Shown here piece by piece: positions 22,320 to 34,439 of a stretch of 64,000 bases of DNA. Both the position numbers and the translations under genes were made by a program. Numbering within the stretch: position 1 is the stretch's first letter; each line of letters begins with the position of its first letter. The stretch is from Larix kaempferi (Eukaryota > Streptophyta > Pinopsida > Pinales > Pinaceae). The stretch is taken from contig BSBM01001138.1 of NCBI GenBank assembly GCA_027924585.1, forward strand, positions 14,682,501 to 14,746,500, in the 5' to 3' direction. Under the pieces are notes generated by a model, which worked only from the letters and a program-made list of their open reading frames with translations, was not told the DNA's origin and made no database searches.

Positions 22320-22370
22320 CTCATTTGCTCCTAAAATGCATAACGTGAAGACACAAGGGCTGAGGCAGGG
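22320..22370 (-). pseudogene. Kinesin-14 exon end (CVFTLCILGANE)
   Basis: The minus strand reads CLSPCVFTLCILGANE and then a GTTTGT donor; kinesin-14 has SSRSH.VFTLRILG at this place, so the Ser-rich switch I side has decayed. A 77-79 bp intron separates it from the next exon (22240). Upstream the sequence is AG-rich and no longer kinesin-like, and Copia-B lies about 95 bp further. Confidence 0.8.
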
Positions 22371-22464
22371 ATGCCCTCTTTCTCTTTCTCTTCTCTGCAT
22401 ACCCTCGGCCTCCCTCTGTGTCTGCTTCCCTTCCCCTTCTCAAAAACACGATTCTCCTCAGGCT

Positions 22465-23070
22465 TGTTAAAATTTGAGCATTAATTCACAATACTCTTGG
22501 ATCTTTACTGAGAGAATAACATATACAGTATATCAATGCATAACAATCACAATAAGCATGACAAGCATCACAAGAATAAAAAACATGAGAGACAAGAGAC
22601 ACAAAGTTTCCGTGGGGAAAACCCTAAGGTGAAAAAACCCCACAACTTCCTCAGAGATAGAGAGAGCAATGGCTCAACCAAAGTACAACCAAAATACACT
22701 TGAGATAGTCTCCTAGAGCAGATGATCCTCCTCCTCACTAGTGCGCCACTTTCTGAGTGAGAGAAGTGTGTCTTTCCAAATGATCCAAATAGAGATCTCC
22801 CGATCTCTATTTATACTTAACCTGTTTTCCCAGTGACCTTATGGGGCCGACTTGTCTATCTAGATACATCCACAATATAATATATATTTTAGGGCCAACC
22901 CTACACATGGTGGTATAATAACCCATCGGCAAGTACACACACTTGCAACACTTGTCAATCCACATGACGACACTTCCTTATAGAGGAATAACACATCTCT
23001 CATAAGGGTACAATAAATATATATGAAATACATAGATGAAATACATTTTGAAGTTACATATACATCAACA
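22465..23070 (-). repeat. Copia-B 3' LTR
   Basis: 606 bp, TG...CA ends, with a minus-strand TATA box (TATAAATAG, 22807-22815). On its element-internal side (23071-23081) the minus strand has the polypurine tract TTAAGAGGGAG. Confidence 0.95.
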
Positions 23071-23279
23071 CTCCCTCTTAACTAGGAAGGTATTTCTCGA
23101 CACAGTTCTGCTAGAGAAGTCTTCTTCTCGGGATCATCGTCATCGAGGCATCGTCATCATCATCGTCACTGTTGCTACTATCTCAACCAATCTCTGACTC
23201 TACTCGTCATAGGAAGTTCTACAGAGATAGTCCTTTTTCATACTGGATGTCTTCATCATCTGTGTGAACGATTTGATAG

Positions 23280-24400
23280 AGGTGGCCTCTCAGGACTAAT
23301 TTTATGTGCGGATGCAATACCGGAAAGAGTATCCCAGGAACATTTATGTGCCTAAGCACGATCGGCAAGATCTCCCAGGACTGATTACATGCATCTCCTC
23401 CACAATACCTTTAAAGAGCATCCAGGAACATTTATGTGCCACAGCATGACCGGCAATATCTCTAAAGAGCATCCCAGGACTTATTACGAGCATACAGCTC
23501 AACCTCTCGGATCTCCGAGACTGATTACATGTGGATAGACAAAACCTTTAAAGAGCATCCCAGGAAAATTTATGTGCCGCAGCACGACCGACAAGATCTC
23601 TAAAGAGCATCCCAGGACTAATTACGAGCACACAGCTCATCCTCTCGGATCTCCAGGACTGATTACATGTCTCCGTAGTAATACCTCATCCCAGGACTGA
23701 TTATGAGCACATAGCTCAACCTATCGGATATCTGAGGACTGATTAAATACTACATAGCAATATTGGAAAGAGTACCCCAGGAACATTTATGTGCCGTAGC
23801 ACGACCGGCAAGATCTCCTAGGACTGATTACATGCTATTTGCCCAACCTTCCACATATCATCTCTGACCTCCAAGTATCAACCTGATACTCATGATCCAA
23901 CAGATCATCATCGCACGAGGCATCATCTTGATGCCCATGATCATACTGATCATCATCACTTGTACCATCCTAGTACATATCATCTGGAGCAACATCCTGA
24001 AGCTCATCATCATGATCAACCTAATCATACAATGCATCCACCTGATGCACACCAAGTATCTACCTGACATATCATCATACATGATCCACCTGATCATACA
24101 GTGTATCCACCTGATACAAATACAAATACATGATACATATCAACATACATGATCTACCTAATCATACAATGTATCCACCTGATACAGATACATGGTCCAA
24201 GCATCCAACACGATGCATATACAAATACACACAAATGATCCAACTGATCATATCCAACATCCAACATGATGCGTACATACATATAAATGATCCAACTGAT
24301 CATATCCAACATCAACATGATGCGTACATACATACAAATATAAATGATACAACTGATCATATCCAGCATCCAACATGATGCATATACAGAGCAGTAACTG
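23280..24400 (-). repeat. Copia-B 3' untranslated repeat zone
   Basis: First come tandem degenerate units with AAAGAGCATCCCAGGA, GTGCCGTAGCACGACCGGC and GACTGATTACATG (23300-23850). Then comes a long CATGATCCACCTGATCATAC-type stretch (23880-24400). The same order occurs in Copia-A at 1-480. It lies between the stop of RNase H (24500) and the 3' LTR. Confidence 0.85.
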
Positions 24401-24499
24401 GAGCATCGTCCTGATACTCATCATCCAGCGCTTACATCCACAGCCATGTGAAGGATCCTCCTTCCAACATGCTTGGAATGGCTTCAGCAAATGTGTCCA

Positions 24500-27400
24500 T
24501 CACTTCTTGCTCGAAGTGTCGTCGATCTGAAGAACACTAAGCCTCTCCCTGAAGTACTCGAACTTCACCCTGGCTAGTGGCTTCGTCAGCACATCTGCAA
24601 TCTGCTTGTCCGTCGCAACTTACAGGAGCTTCACGACTCCTCTCTACACCATATCCCTGATATAGTGATATTTGATCTCTATGTGTTTCGACCTGTCATG
24701 AAACACTGGGTTCTCAGATAGCTTCACACAACTCTGGTTATCGTAGAATATACCAGTAGCATCCAATGGGAGATCAAATAACTCAGACAGTAGCTTCCGT
24801 AGCCATACTACCTCACAACTAGCTGAACAGGATGCAACATACTCTGCCTCAGCTGTACTCAGTGCTACACAGGACTGCTTCCTGCTGAACCAAGAGATCA
24901 CACCTGATCCCATACTGAAGCAACATCCAGATGTGCTCTTCCTATCTGCAGCACTGCCAGCCCAATCTGAATCAACATAAACCTGCAGGTTAAACTTTTG
25001 ATTCGCTTCATACTTGAGCCCATAATCCACTATACCCTTCAGGTGCCTCATAACATGCTTTACAGCAACCAGGTGAACACTCCTCGGATTTGTCAGGAAC
25101 TGACTCAATGTGTTCACAGCAAAGCAAATATCTGGTCTCGTGTTCGTCAGGTGCATCAAGGACCCAATCATCTGACGATACATAGAGACATCAAACGGCT
25201 CAGATGAAGCATCACATAGAAGCTTTAGATTCGATGCCATGGGTGTGGCCATGGCCTTGCAATCCATCATCCCAAATCTCTTCAGGATATCTACTGTGTA
25301 CTTCCCTTGACCAGGGAAGATCCCACCTGAATTCTGCCACACCTCCATACCTAGGAAATAATGCATCATTCCCAAATCTTTCATATCGAACTCAGCAGCA
25401 AGCTTCCTCTTAGTATCTGCAATCAATCTGTCATCTCCTGTTACAAATAAGTCATCCACATACAGGAGTAGAATCATAGGATTCCCTTCCTCAACCTTGT
25501 AGTAGAGGTTAGAATCCGCTTTACTCTTGGTAAATCCCAAGCTAGATAGGAAACTGTCCATCCTACCATACCAAGTTCTGGGAGCTTGCTTCGATCCATA
25601 CAAGGCTTTCTTCAATCTGCACACATATGACTCCTTGTCGTGTATTTCAAAACCGAGTGGCTACTCCACGTATACTTCCTCTTTAACTACACCATTCAAG
25701 AAAGCAGTCTTGACATCCATCTGGTGTATTTTCCATTTCATTGCTGCAGCCAGGGCAAGTACTGTTCTGATGGAAGTATACCTAGCTACAGGTGCAAAAT
25801 TTTCTTCATAATCTATTCCCTCTTTCTGAGAGAAGCCACGAGCTACGAATCTTGCTTTGTATTTCTCTACACTGCCATCTGCAGCATGCTTGATTTTGTA
25901 GATCCATTTGGAAGTCACAACAGACTTCTCTTTAGGTCTTGGGACAACATCCCAAACATCATTTTTCATTATTGATTGGTATTCCTCAACCATAGAATCC
26001 TTCCATTCTTTCTTTTCCGTTGCTTCTTCATAACTGGAAGGTTCTTTGCTCATAATGTCACAGAGTAAAGCAACATAGCTGGTATGTGATCTGGTTCTCT
26101 TCTTTGCTCTGTGTTCTTCTTCTGGAATGCCAAATCTTTCTGCATCTTGAATGAACTCTCTATCCCATGCAGGTTTCCTCTTGTGAGAGTTATCCTCATG
26201 GGGTGTATCTACAGGTTCTTGCGGATCTTCAAATTCACGAACAACTTCTGGAATTGCTTCAGTCATGGTAGTGTCTTGAAATCTAGTTTCCTTAGGTTCT
26301 TCATAAACTTCGATAGGTTCCTTCCTTGATTTGATGAATGCTGAGTTTTCATCAAATGTTACATCCCTACTGACATCAATCTTCTTGAACCCTGGAAAGT
26401 ATATTCTGTAAGCATTCGAGCTTTCACTGTAACCCACAAAGATACCCTTCTTTCCTGAAGGATCTAGTTTGGTCCTCTTTTCCTTTGGGACATGAGTGTA
26501 TACTGGACAACCAAATATTCTGAGATGGATGACTTCAGGTTTCTTACCAGAAAAGACCTCTTATGGTGTCTTGTTGTCCAATATCTTTTGGGGTGTTCTG
26601 TTCTGCACATCAACAACTGTTCTAGCTGCTTCTGCCCATAGATGCATAGGTAGATCCTGGTAATGCAACATTGTTGTTGCTGCTTCCATGATTGTTCTAT
26701 TCTTCCTTTCTGCAACTCCATTCTATTGAGGATTATAAGGAGCAATCAACTCCCTCTTAATCCCTGAATCACGGGAAAGCTTCTTGAAGTCACCTGAGGT
26801 GAATTCTCCACCATTGTCGGATCTGAATGTTTTGATCTTTTTGTCAGTTTGATTCTCCATCAAGGTTTTGAATTCCTTGAACTTATCAAACACCTCATCT
26901 TTGTTTTTCAAGAAGTATACCCAAGTCTTCCTGGAGAAGTCATCAATAAATGAGGCATAGTAAACATACCCACTCAGAGAACTGGATGACATAGGACCAC
27001 ATACATCTGAGTGGATGATTTCCAGGATACCTTTTGCCTTGCTTTCACTGCTTGGAAATGCCTTCTTAATGTTCTTTCCTTTTGCACATCCTTTGCAAAC
27101 ACCTTCATGCTTGGTCTTGATTTCAAGAAGACCCTCTACAGCCTTGCTTGCAATTGGAAGTGCCCTATAGTGCATATGAGCAAGTCTTCTATGCCAAAGT
27201 TCACTTGGATCCATGGATTCATGCACCATGGCATGTTCAGGTTGTCCTTTCAATTTATACAAACCTCCCTCTTGCTCTCCAATCACTACTGCATCATCTA
27301 TGGTCTTTCCCTTTGGCCACATTAGGACTTGGCCATCCACAAATGCAACCCTCATACCTTTTGCATCCAGTGCAGATATGGAGAGTAAGTTTTTCTTGAG

Positions 27401-28549
27401 CCCAGGTACATAAAGGACTTCTTTTATCTTCAAAGATTTTCCAGAATCTCGGTTGTAGGAGGCTTCACCACTTCCTTTGATTGGGTATTGATAATCATCC
27501 CCAAGTTTCACCTTATGGGGTGATTCATGTTCAGACAGATTTACAAAAGATTCTTTAAACCCAGTCATGTGTTTGGAAGCCCCACTGTCAATTAACCAAT
27601 CATTACAACTATGGGAGATAGTACCTGTGAGAGCAGAGATTAGAACATACTCTTCTTCACTTGATGAGTCATCATTACTATCATCACTTTCTGCCCTAGC
27701 CTTCTTCTTTGGAGGTTCATCATCTTCGGCAGCATGAGCATGGTACCTTCTTTTGTTACCCTTCTTTTTCTTGCTGGAGTTGTTGTGGTTGTCCCTTTTT
27801 TTCTTGGGACATTCTGAAGCAAAGTGACCCTTCTCATTACAAGTGAAACACCTTAGATCTTTCTTGTCTTTGTGATAATGATGAGAAGATTTCTTCTTGT
27901 GATGGGATGGCTCCCTCTTGAACTTGCCCTTCTTAGTGTGAGCTGTGAGAGCTTGATCTTCATTCCCCATCTTCTCTTCTCTTGCCACAAGCCTTGCTTC
28001 TTCTTGAGAACATTCCTCCCACAATCTACTGAAGGAGATTAATTTCTTTCTGGCACAGATCCCTTGGATAAAAGAGTCCCATGACCTAGGTAGGCCATTC
28101 AAAGTAGTCATAACAATTTCACCATTCTCCACCATTTCATCTATAGCTTCAAGTTGTTCCTTGATCTGAGAGACCTTGGAGAAATAAGATTGAATGGTTT
28201 CTCCATTCGACATCTTGACCCCTTTTAATTGATTCCGCGGGGTCATCTTCCGATTTATGTTCTTTCCTTCAAATAGCTTGGTCAAAGAGTCAAACATAGC
28301 CTTGGGTGTCTTTAGAGAAGACACATGGGGTATGAGATGGTCTTTGATAGAATCATCAATGATTCTCTTTGCCTTGACCAAGTTCTTCTTATGCCATACC
28401 TTAGCTTCTTCATCCTCTGGGATAGGGATGTCTTTTTTTATATATGAGTCCAACTTATTCTCTTCCAGGATTAACCCAATCCTATACTTCCAAGCTCGAA
28501 AGTTATCATCCCCTTCAAGCTTATCCTCAATCTTGGTGTGGTGAGACAT
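24500..28549 (-). pseudogene. Copia-B gag-pol polyprotein, 1350 codons with five stops
   Basis: One frame from MSHHTKIEDKLEGDD (ATG at 28549) to a TGA at 24500. In order: UBN2-type gag (about 20-200), zinc knuckle CFTCNEKGHFASEC (about 234-247), protease DWLIDSGASKHM (about 318), gag-pre-integrase with LWHRRLAHMH and CKGCAKGK (451-490), integrase IHSDVCGP and SDNGGEF (about 513 and 577), RT with [23 protein letters not shown] and YVDDL, and RNase H with DSDWAGSAADRKST and ALSTAEAEYVA. Stops are at residues 609, 663, 963, 1302 and 1310 (codons ending at 26723, 26561, 25661, 24644 and 24620). Catalytic motifs are otherwise intact and no frameshift was seen. The longer upstream open frame starts in the leader; the ATG at 28549 is chosen because gag homology begins there. 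Confidence 0.95.
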
Positions 28550-29111
28550 CTTAAAGAGTACTTCAAATGGAAATAGAAAAGATTTAGGTCTTACCACTTG
28601 AAATGCTGAAAACTGGATCTAGTCCCAGATTAGGGTTTGTTGGAAAAACCCTAAAAATTCAAAATGTGAATTTCAACTTTCTGAAAAGATAGAAAGATGC
28701 GCCTTGATGAGCTGATCATCCTGGTGTATTCAGAATTTGAGATCAGCAAAGTTTTACCCTTTAGGTTTGCCTTTTTGTCCTCCCGGGTTCACTAGGGAGA
28801 GCCCTGAATTAGGGTTTGCGTTTCCCGGAGATCTACCCAGCCAAAAATCTCGATCCAAAGCTCTAAACTTCGATTTTTGCAAGGAGCTTCCAGCTATGTC
28901 TTTAGATTTCAGAAATTCTTATTTTTGTGGAAACCCTAATATTTAGGGACAAATCTGAAAATGCTCAGAATTGAATTATGATTGGACAGATAGATTCTCC
29001 TTGATGAGTAGAGTCAATCTACTATACTTCTTTTCCAAAAACTATGGAGAGAAACCCAATAAACAAGAAACTCAAGTTTCCGTCACTGCAAAATGTCTTC
29101 TTCTCAGGTCA

Positions 29112-29123
29112 GCTCTGATACCA
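29112..29123 (-). promoter_or_regulatory. Copia-B primer-binding site
   Basis: The minus strand has TGGTATCAGAGC directly after the 5' LTR, complementary to the 3' end of initiator tRNA-Met. Confidence 0.93.
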
Positions 29124-29729
29124 TGTTAAAATTTGAGCATTAATTCACAATACTCTTGGATCTTTACTGAGAGAATAACATATACAGTATATCAATGCAT
29201 AACAACCACAATAAGCATGACAAGCATCACAAGAATCAAAAGCATGAGAGACAAGAGACACAAAGTTTCCGTGGGGAAAACCCTAAGGTAAAAAAACCCC
29301 ACAACTTCCTCAGAGATAGAGAGAGCAATGGCTCAACCAAAGTACAACCAAAATGCACTTGAGATAGTCTCCTAGAGCAGATGATCCTCCTCCTCACTAG
29401 TGCGCCACTTTCTGAGTGAGAGAAGTGTATCTTTCCGAATGATCCAAATAGAGATCTCCCGATCTCTATTTATACTTAACCTGTTTTCCCAATGACCTTA
29501 TGGGGCCGACTTGTCTATCTAGATACATCCACAATATAATATATATTTTAGGGCCGACCCCACACATGGTGGTCTAATAACCCATCGGCAAGTACACACA
29601 CTTGCGACACTTGTCAATCCACATGACGACACTTCCATATAGAGGAATAAAACATCTCTTATAAGGGTACAATAAATATATATGAAATACATAGATGAAA
29701 TACATTCCGAAGTTACATATACATCAACA
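29124..29729 (-). repeat. Copia-B 5' LTR
   Basis: 606 bp, equal in length to the 3' copy. The TATA box TATAAATAG is at 29466-29474 on the minus strand, which would start element transcription toward lower coordinates. Confidence 0.95.
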
Positions 29730-29734
29730 AGGCT

Positions 29735-30071
29735 TTATGTCGACCACAACTCCCTTCTACCAAACCGCTGTAAAATCTCCAGACCAATGCGACGGAGACT
29801 CTACAGACCAACATGATGGAGTTCATTTCATATCTGCGGGAAAAATTGGTAGAGGCGGAAAAAATTGAAGGGCTAGTTCATTTCATCTTTGCCCTTTCAA
29901 CTATTTTTTTGTTTTTATGTTTTGTTTAGTTTTTTATGCTAAACAATAACTCTTCAACTATCAAGTTTTCCTAAAAAATACCTTTCAATAATAGTTTTTT
30001 TATTGAAGAATTTAATTTTCAATTAAAATATATAATTTTTTTTATTGAGGAATTTAATTTCCAAATAAAAA
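29735..30071. other. No recognisable feature
   Basis: CACTA-internal DNA immediately beyond Copia-B; it was contiguous with 22400-22464 before that insertion. The last 150 bases are T-rich. Confidence 0.4.
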
Positions 30072-30585
30072 TAACAAGTGTCAACATTATGCATTTGAAG
30101 TATATTAAGTAATAAACTTATGAAAGAAACAAAACATGGAAACTAGAATCATTTCTGAAATTAATGTGAGGCCATGTGTAATGCAACATACAAAATCTTG
30201 TAAGGTTAACATGTTACGTCAATGGTGTAATTGAAATTGTGACATCCTAGTTTTCAATTAAAAGATGTGTTTTTATTAAGGAGATTAATTTCCAATTAAA
30301 AGATAACAATAGACTCATTTACTCATGTTTTCCGTTGATCACGCACTTTGAAAATCAAGGGTGGAACAAAACAAACTACTAATAGTGGCACACACGGCTC
30401 AATAGTAAATGTGTTGACATTATGCATTTGGCGTACATTAAGTGATAAACTTAGGAAACAAACAAAAGGTGGAACATAGAATCCTTTCCAGAGGTTAGTG
30501 TCAGGCCACATGTAATGCAACATACAAAAATTTTCAAGGTTAACATGCTGCAGCAATAGTGTAATTGAAATTGTGATATTTTGTT
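30072..30585. repeat. Pair of direct repeats of about 175 bp
   Basis: The stretch at about 30072-30250 (TGTCAACATTATGCATTTG ... GTAATTGAAATTGTGA) recurs at about 30412-30585 with substitutions. The unit spacing is about 340 bp. No coding content was recognised. Confidence 0.75.
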
Positions 30586-30799
30586 CGAAAAGACATGAGT
30601 TAAAAGGCCACATAAATATAATATGCCATTTGTGCAAGCGATTCATTAAAAAACACATTGCAATCGGGACAACCCCCTTAATATTAAACATGTGCAAGTG
30701 GAGGAGAGTGGAAATAAAAACTATGATGGTTGAGTAGTAGTTAATTAGAGGAAAGGGAAGGTGGTGCCACTAAGAAACCCAAACCAAGGTCCCTTGCTT

Positions 30800-32110
30800 C
30801 ATTAAACTCACTCATGAGGTGAATAACCATGAGAAGATGGAGAAGGAGGGATATAAATCTCAAGGAATAAATAAAGAAGACAATCAAGATCATAATGAAA
30901 CTAAAGGGAAATTAATAATGAAGGATACAATACACACTAATCAAACAACAAATCAAAATCATATCCAAGGAGGGGAGGAGGAAGAAAAAATAACTAGGAG
31001 ACCAAATAAGTGGCTATATACATGAAACTAAATGAATTTAAGATAGAAACCACACCAAAGAAATGGAATCAACAAAGGATGAGGAATGAGATTGTGGCAA
31101 TGGTAAAATAGTAATATTACAAATGACCTTGATACTAAAAAAGGAAAAGATAGCATAAAGAAGATATATAAATTAGAATTGAATGCAAGAGGAGGAGGAG
31201 GATGTGGAAGAAGTGGACATGGAGTTATTATCCTTGCATTATAATAAAACATTTATAATTTCCCTTTCAAGTTACCAACTGGTGAATCTACACTAGCACA
31301 TGATAAATAAAAATGGGAGGATAGAAATGTTGAAGGATTGTCAAGTTCCTATAAGAAATGATCATGAATAGACACAAATCCCACGAAGTTGACAAAATCT
31401 AAGTTGGGACGAGGCGAGAAACTTGTCAATGATAACTTGAAGGAGAAAAGGGAGCAATTAATTAACCCAAGACAAACAACCTCACTTAAGGAGACATTTC
31501 TTCAAATGCCTAGGCCTTCTAAATGAAAATTCTCTTGTGGAACATAAGGGGCAATAATGCACCTACGAAACAAATCATTTTGAAAAACAAAACAAGAGTA
31601 GAAAAACTAGACTTGGTGTTTATTCAATAAACAAAATGCAAAATGTGTAACATGTATAAATTCACCAAAATGATATGGGGAGGATGTGATTGCTCGACTA
31701 GAGGATTGAGAGGATTTCCAAGAGTTATGGAAATGATGTAGGATCCCATAAACATGGATCTAGAAAACCAACTTACCACCTATTGATAGATGACTAGCGA
31801 TTTATACTTTAGACTCAAGGGTAAAGGGCAATATAACTAATGTATATGGGTTCATTAATCCCTGACAAATTCTAGATTAATGTTTGGAAATCTTAAGTAT
31901 GATTAAGGTCCTCCCCAATTAGGAATGTTGAATCATTAGAGAATATGGCCTAGCCACAACAAAGTCCCTCTTTGAAAAGAAAGGATGAGTGTAAAGGTTG
32001 GATGCGGAAAGCTAGATTCTCCGGGACCTTTTAGAGCATTGATAATTTGTGGATGTATTTCCAAAGAATGCCATCTTTACTTGTAACAATTGGTGTGGAG
32101 GGTTGATTAT
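30800..32110 (+). mobile_element. LINE fragment with endonuclease start
   Basis: At about 31523 the plus strand reads MKILLWNIRGNNAPTKQ then VEKLDLVFIQ, the start of the plant LINE ORF2 endonuclease (WNxRG, LDLVxxQE). Scraps farther on (GWMRKARFSGTF, DVFPKNAIFTCNNWCGG) match the later endonuclease core. Lysine- and asparagine-rich open frames upstream (30819-31025) may be ORF1 remnants. Many stops; no reverse transcriptase follows here. Confidence 0.65.
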
Positions 32111-32137
32111 AATATGCTCATCACGTGGCTTATAGAA

Positions 32138-32335
32138 TGTCTCAATGAGATACCATTTTGTGGACTATAATGCTTATGAAATATGCCCATAATGGTAGGA
32201 TGGACAAAGCTCAAAAATGTTTAATAACATGCTTGAGAATAATGTTGTCTCGTGAAATGTTGTGATTTGGGATTGCATATAAAATGGGAAAATCAAGGAG
32301 GCTCACAAATTGAGAATGCTACAATGGAGATATGC
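32138..32335 (+). pseudogene. Pentatricopeptide repeat (PPR) gene fragment
   Basis: Across two frames the plus strand reads LWTIMLMKYAHNGRMDKAQK, then MFNNMLENNVVS, then VVIWDCI-stop-NGKIKEAHKL and ENATMEDM. These are consecutive PPR motifs of the plant PLS class (KYAHNGRMDKA..LFD.M.E.NVVSWN; NGRIKEAHKLF). Such proteins bind organellar RNA. Only about two motifs remain, with frameshifts and a stop. It directly follows the LINE endonuclease scrap and is probably another captured piece. Confidence 0.75.
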
Positions 32336-32689
32336 ATTGTTTCAAGCATGGAGAGATGTTCTTACATTGGTCTTGTTGTTTCTTTATGTGGACCTAATAG
32401 ATACTTGGAGTGGATTTGACATACCAGTTACAATTACCAACAAAAATTGCCAAATGGTGAGGGCATTCCATCATGGTACCTTTTAAGATTATCATCATAG
32501 TTTGGGAATTGACCTTCATTTGTCGAAGACATGACTAGTGAGGAATTTGGGGGAGTAAAAGAATGTAATATGTGATTAATGTGTCAAGGCGAAGGGACAA
32601 ATACAAGGCAAAAGATGGCCATTTACAAGGTGGGAGGACACATTAATTAAACTCAAAACCTCACACATCCAAATATGCCATGTAAGTAA

Positions 32690-34300
32690 GGATAATTCTT
32701 TTGCATCAACCTTACCTTAGGCCATTTTGTCTCTAGGGATCATGTGACATTAATAGGCCTATGTCCACCATACAAGCCCTATAAAGGGAATCTTTATCAT
32801 GTAAGTGGAATATAGTGTTCATTTAAAGTTTGGCACACTAAGGATGGCTCTCATGGCCTAGTCCATGTTCTAGGGGAAACATATAAAGTCCTAGTCCATA
32901 ACATTTTCCTCAAGGGATCGGGGCCCACAAATGGGGCCCTAGTCCATAACGTCATCTCTATGAGGGAAATATTTGGCTTACAAGCAAGAAATGGCCATTT
33001 CAAGCTCTATGCGACCAAGAATCGTTATAATCGATTGAACCATATTATCAAGTCAAAACATAATGTCTAAGGGTAAGTGGCTCATGGGTCATGTGTGTTT
33101 CCCTAGACCACCTCAAAGGCCCCATATACTACATAGGAAATATTTAGCCAACGAGTAAGATACGTTGGACATTTTGAGGTTTGGAACACCAAGTATGGAT
33201 TTCAGTCCCTAGGCCATGGACCAAGGTTTTAGGGTACAAGGCCATATGAATTACCTTAGGGATCATGGCCCATGAATGGAGACCTAGATTATAACACAAG
33301 GCCTACATGGGGAATCTTAGCCTATATGCGAGATATGTTCACCATTTTGAGGAAGGGCACGCTAGGGATGATTTTCAAGGCCCATGTTATGATATAAGGT
33401 TAAATAAGGGTCTTAGGTCATAACATTTTTCTCTAAGCTCATGGTCCATTTTCAAGCCCTCAAACTGCCACACATGTCCTCCATAGGGAATCATTAGCCT
33501 ACAAATGAGATATGATAGACATTTTCCTCTTTCTAACACTAGACATGGTTCTCAATGCATATGTCATGGTTCAATGCTAAAATCCCTAGGCATACACTAT
33601 AACATTCATATATGGGGCTTATGATCTATTTTTTGGATCATAAACCACCACATAGACCTTACAAATGGATCTCAAGCCAAGGTTGATACAAAATACAAGT
33701 TATTGGCCCATAAAATTTGTCTTTGGATCTCATGGTCCATACATGGGACCCTGGACCACCACACAAGTCCTACAAAGGAAATCTTTGGCATATGAGTGAG
33801 ATGTGGTGTTTATTTCAAGGTTTATCACACCATGGATGGTCTTCAGGAATCATAAAATGTTTTAGGGTTGAAATTCAAGATCTTGAGCCATAACACTTTT
33901 TTTTAGAGCTCATGGGCCATGTGTGGGCCCACAACAACCACACAGGAAATTAGTAGGAAATCTCACCCCATGAGTGCATTATGGTGGTGATTTTGAGGTT
34001 TTCCACTTTAGAGGTTAGTTTTAGTGCCTAATACATGGTCTGGTGCCAAGATATAGGTTTTTTGGCCATAACATTTGTCCTTGAGCCTCATGGGCCATGT
34101 GTGGGGCCTCAAGCCACCATACTTTGGCATATAAGAGTGATATGGTGCTCATTAATTGAAAGATTTGGGATGCTAAGTGTGGTTCTCATCGCCCATTCAG
34201 TGGTCCAATGCCAAAAGTACATTTCCTTTGTATGGCATGTGTGGTCGTTTGGGGTACTACACATGACCCGTGAGACCTAGAGGAAACTATATGAACTTAG
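32690..34300. repeat. Degenerate satellite, unit about 220 bp
   Basis: About seven diverged copies of a unit with recurring phrases such as CATGGGCCATGTGTGGG, CCACCACACAAGTCCTACAA, GAATCTTTGGCATATGAGTG, GAGATATGGTG and CATAACATTT. Spacing is roughly 200-260 bp. No protein homology was recognised. It lies inside the CACTA. Confidence 0.7.
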
Positions 34301-34439
34301 GCCCTAGAAGTTAATCTCAAACCATGGCCTAGTTGTAAAAAAATAATCATGGTGTTATACATCCCCAAATTACCACCATATCCCACTCATAAGCCAAAAA
34401 TTCCCTTTATAAGGCCTATGTGATGGACTCGGGCCCTGC

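Larger units (their letters stand above)
22465..29729 (-). mobile_element. Copia-B, complete Ty1/copia retrotransposon (7265 bp)
   Basis: Two 606-bp LTRs (3' at 22465-23070, 5' at 29124-29729) begin TGTTAAAATTTGAGC and end ATACATCAACA in plus-strand reading. AGGCT is duplicated at 22460-22464 and 29730-29734. A primer-binding site and polypurine tract are in place, and one long gag-pol frame fills the interior. By eye the LTRs differ at about 17 of 606 positions (2.8%), so this is the youngest large insertion in the window. It is full length but has five in-frame stops, so it is non-coding as it stands. Confidence 0.96.

Noticed and set aside
17214-22370. A functional kinesin gene
   Set aside because: Exons are out of order, one is split by an insert, P-loop and switch II are mutated and most of the protein is missing.
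23858-24490. Met/Ile-rich open frames
   Set aside because: Same repeat type in Copia-B; shadow frames only.
26464-26745. A separate 93-codon gene within Copia-B
   Set aside because: It is a shifted-frame shadow of the polyprotein between two stops; the true integrase frame runs through it.
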